This document shows, one piece after another, positions 47,001 to 59,215 of a stretch of DNA of 64,000 nt. The stretch lies in contig WBMW01003830.1 in the NCBI GenBank assembly GCA_013396635.1, positions 1,629,942 to 1,693,941 of the forward strand. The letters run 5' to 3'. The stretch's first letter is position 1, and the number at the start of each line of letters is the position of its first letter. The DNA is from Penelope pileata. Its lineage: Eukaryota > Chordata > Aves > Galliformes > Cracidae. The notes under the pieces are model-generated. The model saw nothing but the letters and a program-made list of their open reading frames with translations. It did no database searches and had not been told where the DNA came from. The translations under genes were made by a program, and so were the position numbers.

Positions 47001-48540
47001 ACCTGTCTTCCAGTAAAATCAGCTAAGGCTGGATTTTATCCTGAGATAAATACAAAGAGCAAAAGCTGAAGGGAGAGGGAAAGATGGATATGGTTTGGGT
47101 TTTGGAGGGTCTTTTTGATATATCATTGTGTTTGCACATTAGAAATAAACTAGGTAGGACATGAATCAATATAAAGAAACTAGGTGGTAAAACTGATAGG
47201 GAAGAAAGGAAGGGAAAAAAACAGAAAAAACAAACAGCCAAGGGACTAGCCTGTTCTTTTTTTTTGTTTTTAACAGAAAATTATTGTAGTGAAATCCTAC
47301 ATCCCAATTTAATCAGTATTTAATCAACCTTTGTGTGTGATGCTATGCCACAACTGAAAAACTGATTCCTGTTTCTGATAAAACCGTAGATCTACCTGTT
47401 GCTTGTGGTCAGTGAATCTGCAGAGATTGTTCTTCAAGCAGCCTGTATGTCAGTGGTTTTCAGCCTATGTTCATGGATCTTGAGGTCTTTGTGAATATTT
47501 GTCAAGAGTTCTCAGAATATACATTAAGAAAGCAAATGGATTGTCAGGGAGCTTCATTCTCTAGCAATTTCCTTAAACCTACTTGTAATATTTTCATATC
47601 TAAAATTTGGAAAAAAGAAAAAAAGAAAAAAGGTTTTAGAGTGTTTTCCTGGAAAATAGTAGTCTTTATTTTGTGAGTGTATGGGTAGTGTTACTGGGAG
47701 AATACTGGAGAGAAAAAGACTGGTCTCCACCCTCTGTTAGCACTTCTCAGCACATCTGATGTAGGAGTAGCCATACAAAGGCCATTAAAACCATTCTGGC
47801 CACAGTTAGCCCTGAAAAGGGACTGTGGAGTTTACAGAATGTAAAGCTTTTATGTTTCTGCTGAATTGAAGCCTTTTAGGCCACAAGGGGTAATGCAGAT
47901 GTGGCAGATTTTGAAAGGTGGCTGAAGTGAGAATTGAGTACACACCCCTTCCAGTTCTTTCATAGTTTATTTTAAAATCTACTCTGAAGGCTTCGATGTA
48001 CATTTTAAAAATATTTTCTTGCAGAATATTATACTTAAAGACTAAACGACTTTGTTTTGAGAAAGGTTAACACATAGCTTCCTTTCTGAACCAGAGCTGA
48101 ACCCTTCCAAAAATGATGCTTTCTTACGTGTGCCTCGTGAAACTCTTATCATCGAAAACAGCAATGCAAGCAAGAGCAGAAGACCTCGAGCTGCTGCAGT
48201 GCCTTCCTCCAAAAGCCAGGTAAAAACATGCCATCGAAGAGAACTCTACGTTGACTTTCATGCTATTGGCTGGTCAGGATGGATTATTTACCCAAACGGA
48301 TACAATGCATTTTACTGCAGAGGCTCCTGTCTTTTCCCCTTGGGGGAAAATCAAAATGCAACAAACCATGCCACGGTTCAGTCCATAGTCCATACGCTTA
48401 AACTGTCTCAAGATGTCAGCACGCCCTGCTGTGTTCCAGATGAATTGAAGTCCCTCAATCTCCTCTACTTTGATGACAAAGAGAATGTGGTTCTTAAAAA
48501 TTACAAAGACATGGTGGCAACGAGGTGTGGTTGTCATTAA
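43887..48540 (+). CDS. ADMP: ADMP-like BMP/TGF-beta family ligand (5' end unresolved)
   Basis: This is a secreted BMP-type ligand. I read it as antidorsalizing morphogenetic protein, which in other vertebrates is made by the organizer or node and signals through BMP receptors. Exons are about 43887-44018, 44094-44233, 44929-45045, 46228-46429 and 48095-48540; phases match and give at least 344 residues. The prodomain starts PPQFMVDLFNKVADANGITR and LLEGDVVRGFED. A minimal furin site RRPR lies 13 residues before the first cysteine. The ligand domain has all seven cysteines (CHRREL, YCRGSC, PCCVP, CGCH). N-glycosylation sequons are NVT, NAS and NAT. About 40-60 N-terminal residues including the signal peptide are missing. 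ADMP is preferred over BMP2/4 or BMP5-8 on the prodomain wording and the CGCH end, recalled and not searched. Confidence 0.78.
44094..44233 (+). CDS. ADMP: ADMP prodomain exon 2
   Basis: Acceptor CTCCCACAG lies only 75 bases after the previous donor. The exon encodes PAERHRFCFDISAMERGEQM and LKAELRVFKLRRRR, the beta-strand part of a BMP prodomain (the LKAELRVFK type motif). It ends phase 0 at donor GTAAGT. Confidence 0.82.
44929..45045 (+). CDS. ADMP: ADMP prodomain exon 3
   Basis: The exon is 39 codons, phase 0, with acceptor CTCAAG. It encodes VEVYELLEGG, LIASRLLSLYTEGWEVFNVT and QT; the W-x-x-F-N-V-T motif is a standard BMP prodomain feature and NVT is a glycosylation sequon. The donor is GTAAGC. 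Confidence 0.87.
46228..46429 (+). CDS. ADMP: ADMP prodomain exon 4
   Basis: The exon encodes VSKWVGSSNSNHGFLITATH and ends with ALLVLFTNSNKRRSSSF and VPSST, the C-terminal prodomain including the LLVLFTN strand seen in BMP prodomains. The KRR just after it is not a full furin site. It ends phase 1 at donor GTAAGT. Confidence 0.87.
48095..48540 (+). CDS. ADMP: ADMP last exon: furin site and seven-cysteine ligand domain
   Basis: Acceptor AACCAG; the first two bases complete a lysine codon. The exon encodes the end of the prodomain, RRPR, then the mature ligand: LYVDFHAIGWSGWIIYPNGY, YCRGSCLFPLG, NATNHATVQSIVHTLKL, CCVPDELKSLNLLYFDD and the end MVATRCGCH, with stop at 48538-48540. All seven knot and dimer cysteines are present. 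The NAT sequon is at the position used in BMPs. Confidence 0.93.
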
Positions 48541-49910
48541 CAGGACATTTTTTGTAAACATTTGGCATACACTTGGATTCAGTTTCCCATTTGCCACTGA
48601 AGGTACTGAGGTAAATGGGATTTCAGGTTATGGGTCAGGAGAGCCAGAAGCTCACTTGTGTTTCAAATCCTCTTACCAAGGCTGTGTGTAAAGGAGTCTA
48701 AGGCTGTGTTCAAAGAGCCATGGGCTTGTGGTGGGTATGCTTGCGTGTATGGAAAGCTCTCTGCCTGTAAACCAGAGGAAACCATTAGAAACAGGAATCT
48801 GTTATGTGAAAGGGTCCAAACACGTGTGCACTCAAGCTAAGGTCCTGTTTCATATGTTGAGACTCTGAATGTCCTAAGAAGTAACAGGCATGCCATCCTG
48901 CCTCCAATCCAGCATCATGGAGGTGCAGGTCTCCATAATACAGCCTTGTTCAGCTTTGGCTGCACATGATCCCGTGGGGATATACACTCCTAAGCAGAGC
49001 TTTGAGGATGAGTATTTGCCCAGAGCTGACCTCAGAGGCCTCCTCTGAGTAATGCGTAAACTGCAGGTGGTAGTGCACTTCTTCCCCTATTCTGTCTGCA
49101 GTTTTACCAAATGCAAAGACCTCCTTATAAGTCCCTCTGGGACTTGCTAGGCAGTCTGATGGAAACAGGAAAGTATATATCTGGGCATCAGCAAACTTGG
49201 CTTCTCAGTCAGTGCTGCGCCTCTGTGATGAAGGGTCAGCCAGTCGCTCTCTTCATAAAACCATCCTCTGCCACCATGATCTGCTGCAGCTGCTAGGCTG
49301 TGTGGCTGCAGAGATTGCCCTTGAGTTTCTATTGTACAGTGACTGTACAGTAATCTTGAGTTGAAACTCAGGTGGTTTAGGAGAAGGGAGAAAAAAAAGA
49401 CCAAACTTTGGAGGTCTGTGATGACATGCTGGATGCTGCCCTGGTCCTGTACCTAAGGCAAGTTTGATGGGAAGTACTCACTGGTTCCCTTTCATTCTTC
49501 CTTGAAGCATAGGATACACACTTGGAAGGGGATCCCTGAGGTCTTCAAATCTTGCTTCAATTTAATGCCAGCAACCAGCCCATTGCAGTTCTTCGATCAA
49601 CTCATTGAGTTGTAACTTAAGCCTATTTAGGTTTCTTGTCTCCATTAATCCTTGAAGGAGGCTGACACCTCACAGAATTTGACATCTCCCTTGGGTAGAA
49701 ACTTCATGAGAAGCATCCTTGCTCCAATGAGAAATGTGGAAAAAAAAAAATCAGAAAAAAGATATTTATGTAAATGTTTTTCTTTCTGTAAATACCTGTT
49801 TGTAATTAAGAAATTTATTTTATTTAAAAGCCAAACACTTTTGAGTAAATTAACTTAATCTGTAATACAAAACATTACTATTCAAATAAAAGTATGTAAT
49901 GTAACAATGC
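48541..49910 (+). other. Probable ADMP 3' UTR
   Basis: The first canonical AATAAA after the stop that is followed by T/GT-rich sequence is at 49885-49890. A palindromic hairpin sits at 49330-49352. The UTR end is inferred only. Confidence 0.4.
49885..49890 (+). terminator. Candidate ADMP polyadenylation signal
   Basis: Canonical AATAAA in the context caaataaaagt, followed within 30 bases by GT/T-rich sequence (tgttttctgtgctg). It lies 1.35 kb after the stop. Confidence 0.4.
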
Positions 49911-52900
49911 TCTGTTTTCTGTGCTGTATTTGAACTACCTTCCCAAAGTCTTGAATCGAATACTTTGCCAGAAGAGAGGACCTTCACAGTGGCTTCAATG
50001 AATCAAGACTTCTGACTCTATGTCATGAGTGTAATGGATAAGCAGAATAGATGCTTGGGCTTGATTGCTCTAAGCTAGGGGAAATAAGTCGTAATGAGGT
50101 TTCTGTATTTCCATCCAGCAGACCACAGGGTGAACTGTGGATGTGTGAGCTGTATGGTGTAGGCACAGGGAGTTCAGCACATCTGAGATTTCAAACCTGC
50201 ATTATGTGCCCAGCATGACAGAACAAATATGTTTATACTTTCTGCAGGACAACCCAGTTGCCATGCTGACCACACTGCTGCATGTTCAGAATTCCTAGAT
50301 AAATGGCCAAAATCTTCCTAGGTTAAAAAAAAAAAAAAAAAGACCAGGAGGAAGCTTACAGTCAGCCTGGTAAAGTGGAATAAGTCTGTTAGCAGGATGG
50401 TGCTAACTGCTGCATTAGCTGCTCACAGCCATTTGATTCAGTGCCACTGGCAAAGGGATCTTGGAAGGAGGAAAGGATCATAATGTCACTTTACTGGTTT
50501 ATTTCCTGGACTGCTGTTTTGCGTTATTTCCCTCTTACCACGCAAGTATCTGTGGCGTTTTAAGTCTGTAGGAACTACACCTGGGCCAGACAAGGTGACT
50601 TCAGCTGATGTTATCCATGCTTGTTTTAGTAGGGAACCTAAGAACTGAAGCCAGCAATTCTCACTGCCAAGTAACACTGGGAGAAGGGGTGCATTTGGAA
50701 CAGACTGGTGGAGGCAGCTTCTGCATACAATGCTCCAGTCTTCTGTCCATAACATGACAAATAGTTCTAGAACTCTCAGCTGTGTATCAGCTGCATCTTT
50801 CGCTGCTCAACTTATTATCCGTTTTTTTTCAGGATATCTTAGTTGCTTCAGATGCCAGCAAAAGAGGGCAAATTTTCCATTGAAAAGCAGGTAAAATTAA
50901 TAAATGATGGCCACACTGAATATTAGTTAACACAGTGCTGCACCACAATAGTTGAAATATGCACAGTCAAGCTAGGAGCGCTCAGTAGTTTTGCACACAT
51001 TAAATTATTATTTTTTTTCTGCACCACTCAACATAGTCTCATTATGCCCCATTAAACCCTGATAATTAAAACAAAATATATTGGAATTGTTTATCCTGAA
51101 CTTTGTAAGGAAATGAGGTTCATAATAATGCCAAGGGAAAAAATTTACACTGCACTAGAACTTATAATTAGAATAACAATTAAGTGTAAGTATGCTCTTA
51201 GTGTGTTTTTTTGTTGTTGTTTTTTTTTGGAGGGGGGTTGTTTTGTTTTAAATATGTATTTTTCTTGAATAAAGCTGCGTTTTCTTGCTCTTACTTAATT
51301 GAAATAAATAAGAATTCCAGAGTAAGAAATACTACAGTGTTGAACCTTGATTTTAGCTGAACATGGCATGTTTATATGACATGGCAAAAAGCAACAGCTA
51401 TGGATTTAAAGGGAATGTATGCAGTCTTCAGAATGGGTAGCCTGGAAAAGGACTGGTGGCACAAGATCATGGTGTTATTTCACGTTGCATCACTACAGCT
51501 CCAAGAGAGAGCAGGACTGGCTGGAAAAACCCTGCTGCAATAAACACTGTACTGATAGTAATTAGGAGCACATCTGGCCCTGACCAAGCTCTCCTTGTAA
51601 AGAGCAGAAATGAAATGACTGCAGATTTTATATGCAGGATACCAGCAAGAGTTGTCAACACCCCAGAGACCCGAATTCTGAGGTACGCAGAGGAGAGCCT
51701 GGTGCTGAAAGCGTGAGAGCCCTGCAGCATCTCCCCTACAGGCACAGCAGCAGCACACATCGGGTTGTCCATGCTGGCTCAGGTGGTGGCTGGAAGCAGG
51801 GTCCCCAGTTAGCCATAGCTGGTGTCCTGGGCAGCATCCCGCTCTGCAGCTCGAGGTGTGTTGGCTTGGGTCTCTGATAGAGCACGGGGCTCTGCATCCG
51901 CTCTACTGCACAGCATCAGTGTGATTCTCCTCTGGTAAATATCACAACTTGTGTTCTGCTCCCATAGGAATGTGGAAAGCAGGATTTCAGATGTGGAAAT
52001 ACACAAACGATGTGGAGAAAGAAAACACAACCACATGGTAAAGCTGCAGGGTTATGCTCAGCCCTATGCTGCAGAGGATGGCCCAGGTTTGGAACTAAGG
52101 AGGCCCAGGTGAGTGAGGTGCATCAGTCACGTCACGTTCGTTGAGAGCACCAAGCCTGGCCCAGTCAGGCCATGCTGCGGGGTGTTAGTGGGCTCTGGGT
52201 GTGCTCTGGGGCAACACGGATCCAGGAGGGATCAGACTTCTGTGGTCTCCTGTTTGTAGAACCGTGTGAGGGGTTTCTCTGCTGCTTCTGTCATGAGGTA
52301 TGGAGGACGGTGCTTGTTGGCACTGAAGCAAGGGAGGTGTGCTGGGAACGTCCATGGATGGTGAGGCAGAAGGGATTGGCCTCAAGGAGCTGGCTGAGGA
52401 TGATTTCCTGTGGGGATGAAGAGGACTGAAATGTGCCAGGCCTGAGGAGGCTGGAGCACAGTGGTGCTGTAAGCAGCTGCAAGGCCTCTGCTCTGCAGGC
52501 CGTGAAAATGGCGTGAGGCACCTGGTTAGGAATGCTCTGATTTGTCTCTGCTTTGCCTGAGGTGTGTACTATGGGGCCTTGTAGGATAAGTGGCATTTAT
52601 GTGCTTTACTGAAGAGATCTGAGGAAGATAGTACTTATAGCGCTGGAGCCTTCCTCCTGGAAGGAGAGATGCTGGATGCCTGGCTTTGCCTCCAGATCGC
52701 CTCCCAAACAGATCCTTTAGGATCACATCTGCACCCACTTGCGAATAGATACACACAAATGTTTCACGTGTGGACTCTTTGTTACACACAACCACGGGCA
52801 CATGCATTCTTATTCTCAGCCTTCCTCCTGCTTCATCCCGAACTGCTTCCCAAAGCATGGTGCTACTTACCCAAGGTGGGGTGCTCCAGGCTAATTTGAG

Positions 52901-55900
52901 AACATTGCCACATCCAGGGGATGCATTTCAATGGCCTGGTACACAAGTATGTCACACCTAGGCCACTTCTTCTCTTCTGGTGCTGAGCGTAGCTCACCTT
53001 CAAGGAGAGCAGTTAGCAGGTGTGAACTGGCCTGTGGCAAATGAGACAATTGTGCCTTATAGCAGCTAATTGCATGTTTTCTTTCTTCCTACTGGGTTCA
53101 TTGCTAGAAGCCATTCAGAGGATGAGAGGGACTGCTAACTTCCCTTTGTCACATGGATATGTGCAGTTATAGATTCATGCAGATACTAACTGCCCTAATT
53201 CAGAGCTAGATCACAGCCTGTTTTCTTTCTGGAAAACAAAAACTGTTTTGCTTCTAAGTGGGGAAATGACCTGTTTCTAAGTGATTGACCTTTTATTGAA
53301 ACCATGACTTGGTGATGCTATAAATCCAGGCCTCGTCACAAAGCAATGCTATGGCATAAATCCCAGCCTACTGGTTCAGGTCTGCTCTCAAAAATCTTGC
53401 TTAGTTAACTTTGAGCTATCGGGTTAGACAGAATTGGTCAGGCAGCATAAAGCCAGTGTCTATGATTGCAGGTCAGTATAGGTTCCACTTTGTGTATGCC
53501 AGGTAGCTTGAAAGGAATCAGTTGTTCTCTCCCAGGACAAGACTTTGTTATCTCCACATGGTGCTTGTTCCTTCCCATCATGAGTAATTTTATGTTGCCT
53601 AAATGTGGTATTTAGTATCAGCACTTGGTTTTGACAGAGTTTTTCTGCTTTTTTAAAAAAATATTTTCTTGTTTAAAAAAAAAAGGAAAAATTAAAACCA
53701 CATTTATTTTAAGGTCGTGGCAATGCAAAACCATTCCTAAATTCTCCAGACTCTCTGCAAATCCACTGTTCCTGAATTAGTCTATTTATATTTACATATT
53801 GCCTTGGGAATTTCACACAGGTTGGCCTGATAATTGCCTAGATGGTGAAATCAAAGTCGTTGATTTATTTTCATGTGGTATTGTACAATTATGGAAAATT
53901 TTGCTTTCTAGTTTTCTGGTGGAAAATGGGCCAGCAAATAACTAACATATATGTATCGCTTCTGAGATGTCTTCAGGCCTCCTAGGGTTATTTCTCCCAG
54001 AATATAATAACCTCTTGTTTCCAAATGTCGTTTACAGTTATTATTGCAGTAAGTCTTTCTAACTCACAAGGGTACATTTTGAGAGATGCTACATTTTCAG
54101 CCCTTATTTTACAGTCTGATAGTCATAGAACTGAACCATAAGCCTAACTTCCATCTGATATAACCCTGGCAATGGGTAGTCACCAAGTGATGTTTTCAAA
54201 CTAGCCTGAGAGCCTCGGGAGCCCCACACTGCTGTGTGCATGGGAGTCGGAGGCTGCAGGCAGGTGCCATTTCCAGCTGCCCACCAGCTCCCTCCCCTGG
54301 AGGATGCTGCAGCTGCTGATGCTTTCTGCGTGAGGTCCACAGCCACCAGCGTTCCCATCTGGTTCCTCTCTGTGGTTTTACAGGTGTGGCAGCTCTGAAG
54401 CTGTTTCAAAGGCATCGGTCTTTGGGAAGTGGACAGGACAGAGCACAGCGTGCGGGCACACCCCAGGGCACCACTGACTTTGTGTCTCTGCTCCTTTCAG
54501 CTTCACTGCTTTCCTCCTGGGCACAGGTATGTGAGGATTTTCAGGGCTAAGCAGCCAAATCAGCTTTCACAATTTTTGCTTGCCGTAAAGCTAAGAGAAA
54601 AGTTTTACAGATTGAAACATTTCAGTGTTCTGTAATCATTTGTTCTGATTTCAACAGCATTAATTTTATGTTTGTAATTCAAAGGGACGTTAGGGTTTTC
54701 TTTATTAGAAATTACTTCTGGACATTTTCAAAAGTTTTATTGTTTTTTGAAAAAAATGCCAAAAGGGCCTTTTTTTTTTTTTTTTTTCTGTGAACAGCTT
54801 CATTGTTCACAGCTCAACATTTAATTTTTAAAGAGAAAATAAGTAAAATATTCAGAATAAGTTCCTTCTCATTCTGGGCTGCAAAAAATATGTGTTCTGG
54901 GATTTGTGATTGCAACTCAAATGCAGTGTTGATATAAAGTTTGAAAATAAGATATTATTTGCCCATGACAGGATGAGAAAAGAGGCCTAAATTAAAATAA
55001 ATAAATAAATGATGGTTTTGGACATTGCAAATCCTAAAGAAACTCTAGAGGATGCCAGCAGGGTTCTCCGTTCATACCCAGCCAGGCAGTGTAAATAAAC
55101 TAATTAGCAGCAGGACTGTGGCCATTGCACTTCTCCTGTTATTTCTCAGAAGAAGCTCGTGCATATATGACTTGCTTCTTGAGCAAAGCCAACCTTAGGT
55201 GCAAGAAGTTCATCAATGCTTCAGAGCTCTGTGTTCCTCAATGCTACTCAACCTTTCCTTCTTCACCACACGCTGTTAATCTTGGTAACTTCTGTGTGCT
55301 CTCCTTCTGTAAAGAAGCCTACAAATTAGTTTATGCCTCTTTCATTGATAGGTAAGTGACCTTGCAAGTACCAAGATGTGTGATAACCTGTTCCAATTCA
55401 AAGTCCTGTGTGAAGCCTTTCAGACTTATGTATTCCAAATGCTACAAAGTGACTGAAACAGTGATAGGATCTGGATTTTAAGGTAAGAAATGGGCAGAAG
55501 ACACAGGAAGTGGTGGAGGGGAATGTTTGATGATCTTGGTTTAAGGGAAAGATAAGATTCATGAAACTGAAGCTGAAAGGTGGTATGGATGGTCTCTTGA
55601 GTTTATTATTTTTCTTAGAATACTCTGGGACTCTGCTTCTAAATTTTGCATGGCCCTGCATTGCCTTATTCTTGAGCTCAAAGAATGAATTATGATTTCC
55701 TCCTTTCCTTCATTCATGTAATATTCAGCTTGTTTAAATGGTTCTATCTCATTCTCTGAATCAACAAATCTCTGAACATCAGCAAACACCATTATCAGTG
55801 TTGTTTCAGCAATGCCTTTCATTAGAAGTACTCTAGTGCAGAGCATCCAGATCATTGGAATTATCTCCAGAGGGATTTGGATGGAGAAAAGCATAGTCCC

Positions 55901-57700
55901 AGTTTCCCATCAAATCAAATACTAAGAGATAGCGCAGGAATGAAATTGACTTTAACTTAAGAATAGTTAGAAGGATGGGCTGAAGTACTGAGGCGGTGTT
56001 AGACATAAGCTGTCACTCACCCATCACAAGAGGGAAAGGAAGATTTAATCCTCTCTTTATGCTGTTTTGAAATAAACACACCATCTTTTTGACAATGTGA
56101 TAATGTATCCCACCCAATGAAGAACAAGGCCATGACAGCACCAAAATACTTATCCAAGCACCATAAACATGGTGTTGGACCACCTTCATACGCAGCTGGA
56201 GATTGCAGGCAAGTTTGTTCTGCCAGAAATCCAATTGCCCTGCCTTGTTCACACAGGGTGTGATGGAGAAGTAGAGACCATGTCTCTGGAAAGAGCAAGC
56301 CATTTTCAGGGTTTCTGAAGTCACGGATAATTCCTTGACAATAGTCAGCATCTTTGAAAAGCGAGTCATTGTTTTATGGGCTTTATATGGATCAGGAGCC
56401 TAAAACTGGACAGCTGTATTTCAGGACTATTACATTTTTGTTCCTAAACATGCTCCTTTAGAACAAAGCAGGAATAAAAAATAGTACAAGTGATGTATAT
56501 TTCAAAGGCCAGTTCCTTCCAAGCATCTGAAAAATTTCAAATAAGATGTCAAATCCGTGGTAAAACAAAGACCACACAAAAAGAGTAAAAACCGAAATCT
56601 GAGATATAATGTGTCTTTCGGTTTTTAACTTTGACCTCCACACCTTTCAATCTTCTGTTCACTGTATGTATTTTTTAGGCAATAGGAAATCACTTTTCTG
56701 CCTTCAACCAAGGTAAATAGTATCAATAATCATGTCATCCATATTTATGTAAAATCTGTTGTGTTTTCAAAAACATTGGATTCTGGCAAACCAGAGCAGC
56801 AGCTTCTAGAAAAAAAAAAAATCTCTAAAGACAAGGTCAGATGATTAAGATTTTGACTTATACACTCTGAGTCCACTGCTCTCTTCTGCAGTAGTTGTTC
56901 TTTATGGACAACTTGAGGAAAATGTCGTTTTTTCTGTACCTCATTGTCCTACCTTCAAGTAACACTCCTACTTTTTCTCACTCTCATAGCTGCTCCCTTG
57001 GAAGTCTTTTCTCACAAATCTTGATGAGAAGACTCGTTTTAGTGGGAAGAGCACATCTGGGAAGAAGCATCTTTATGTGACATCTTCACTAAAACAAAAC
57101 AAAACACAACAGACAACTGAAAAGTAGTGTTGTTTTGCATCAGCAAATCCTGGCATAGTTCCATCCTGCACTGACTCACTTCAAATGGTAACAAGCAGAG
57201 GGACCAGGCATAGGTTCAGTGAAAGCACAGTCCTACACAGAGTTGTTGCTCTTCAAAAAGCCTCCTGGCAGATGAATGTCCTCTGCCTCTGAGGATACCA
57301 CAGAGTGTTCTCCATGGAGTGAGAAGGCAAAGTGTGGTTTATGGGCTGCCTTCTGTCTTCATACAGTGCTGGCCATGGGCTATAGCTCTGTGCACCTCTG
57401 AAAGGCAGTACACAGTTCTCTCAGACACAGTTATGGAATGGAGGAGGGAGTGTTGAGAGAAGGTGTGTTAAGGTAGTTGTGACCTGTATTGAATGAGTAC
57501 GGTACCTGTGGAGACCAAAGAGGCTGTGGGATCCGGCCTGGCACACCATCATATACATTCCCCATTAGAGGGAAAGAAAAGAAAAAAAAAAGAAAGAAAG
57601 ATTAAAAAAAAGCTTACTTTCATTATAAGTGGGACCAGGAACATAAAAGTTCAATTACCAAAATGCATTTTCTTTGTACGTTTTAAACCTGCTGTAGCTA
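49911..57700. other. Intergenic, ADMP to DRGX upstream region
   Basis: I recognise no gene, RNA gene or named mobile element. A somewhat G-rich patch lies at about 51450-52900, with A- or T-runs at 50324-50341, 53672-53682 and 54770-54787. Open frames here show no family resemblance that I can identify. Confidence 0.55.
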
Positions 57701-59207
57701 GTACAATCGGCACACGCAGTTTGGTGTAATTGCTGCTTTCCAGCTTGGCCTAATTGATGCTCTGATTTGCAGTCACCTACCTCTATGAGCCCGTGTTTCA
57801 TTACATTTTACCCTTGCTCCTGAAATCCTAAAATCCCCATGGGGAGAAATAGATTACAGCAATCCAGAGCTTTTGTGTGTGAACTGACAATTCTTTCTCC
57901 CCTATACTTTCCTTCATCTACATGTGAACAATGAAAACACAGTAGGTTGATGAAGGGATGTATTTGTTACACACAAATACTCCTTATTTAGGCAAGCATA
58001 ACTCCTTTTGAACTCAGTAGGAGTTTTACTTAAACTCTGAATGAAAACTGCAGTGGTATAAAATCAGCTCAGAGATATTTTAATAACCTAATTGGGATGT
58101 TTATATTGCAAAACTGTTTTACTCGGTCTGTAGTCATAATTAGAAAGAAAAAGTTCTTTGCTGAAGAATGTGTCAGTATTTTCCATGGAACATGATTTAA
58201 ATAAAACCTTTTGAAATACGGAAACCTCATGGTTTTAGCTTTAAATAAGCATTCCAGTCATAATTTTTTTAAAAATAACAACAAAAAAACCTCTCTAATG
58301 TCTCCTGCAGCTTCGATTTCAAACATGTCACATTCTTCATTAAAGCAATCATTGTTAAAACAGAGGGACATAAAGCAACATAGGATTTATTCCTTCATTA
58401 AACTGATGATCCGTATATGAAGCCAATTAACATTATGAGTCTGGTGAACATCAAGTGTAAAGAGGTTACAGAAAATTAAAAGCAGTCACCTTGGTCTTTA
58501 GATAAAGAAAGAACACTTTTACATTATAAATTATAAGAGTGTCCAAGCGGGACAAATCGGCAAATTTGGTTAATTGGAAAATACATTTTACTGCACATGA
58601 ATTAGGGTAAAATAACCTTTTAGATGCTAGGCTTTCTTGTGGTCAGGTATTGAGAATCATGGGAAAGGAGGTGTTTGGACATGGAAAGACAAGAGAGCTG
58701 TTTCACCAAACTGGAGCCATTCAGACTTCCTTGAGTTTTACAGACGATCCCCTCAAAGCCGAGAGCTCTCGAGGAAGATGTCCATTCAGTTACTTTACTC
58801 ACAAATTCAGTTCAGGGTTTTACTGTCATGGAAGAAAAGTGAGAAGAGATTGTTTGTGTGTGCAGCATGGCAACAGTTCTGCTTTAAGACAGATGCAATC
58901 AACAAAACGTCTGTCCAGCATTGTATTTACTCGGACTTTTCCTTGCAGGCTTGCTAACTAATACTGACAATAAGGATGGTGATGACAGTGAGTGTGAATG
59001 TGTGACAGACTTTAACGACTTTGCATATAAAGGGATTTCTTGCTGAAATATTGTAGCTCACCTCTGTATGCTATTTCATGCTTCAGATTGTTTTTAACGC
59101 TGGCCTGTGGTAGATAGACGGGAAGAGCTAGCGGAGAAATACCAAGGCATGACCCTCAGCAATTTTCTTGTTGTTTTCCAGGGGTCCCAGCTTCGCAGGA
59201 AAAAGTG

Positions 59208-59215
59208 TATAAAAG
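59208..59215 (+). promoter_or_regulatory. TATA box ahead of a GC-rich stretch
   Basis: TATAAAAG is followed by CpG-rich sequence (59270-59410). The layout fits a core promoter with a start near 59240. No known coding exon follows directly; an open frame from the ATG at 59405 to 59737 is of unknown meaning. It could be an upstream DRGX promoter or a non-coding transcript start. Confidence 0.3.

Larger units (their letters stand above)
44019..48094 (+). other. ADMP introns
   Basis: Introns are 44019-44093 (75 bases), 44234-44928, 45046-46227 and 46430-48094, all GT-AG. They contain no recognised feature apart from short homopolymers. Confidence 0.75.

Noticed and set aside
51456..52961. Cluster of overlapping frames in a G-rich intergenic patch, considered as an unannotated gene
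   Set aside because: The frames are on both strands, have no splice-linked partners and resemble no protein family that I know.
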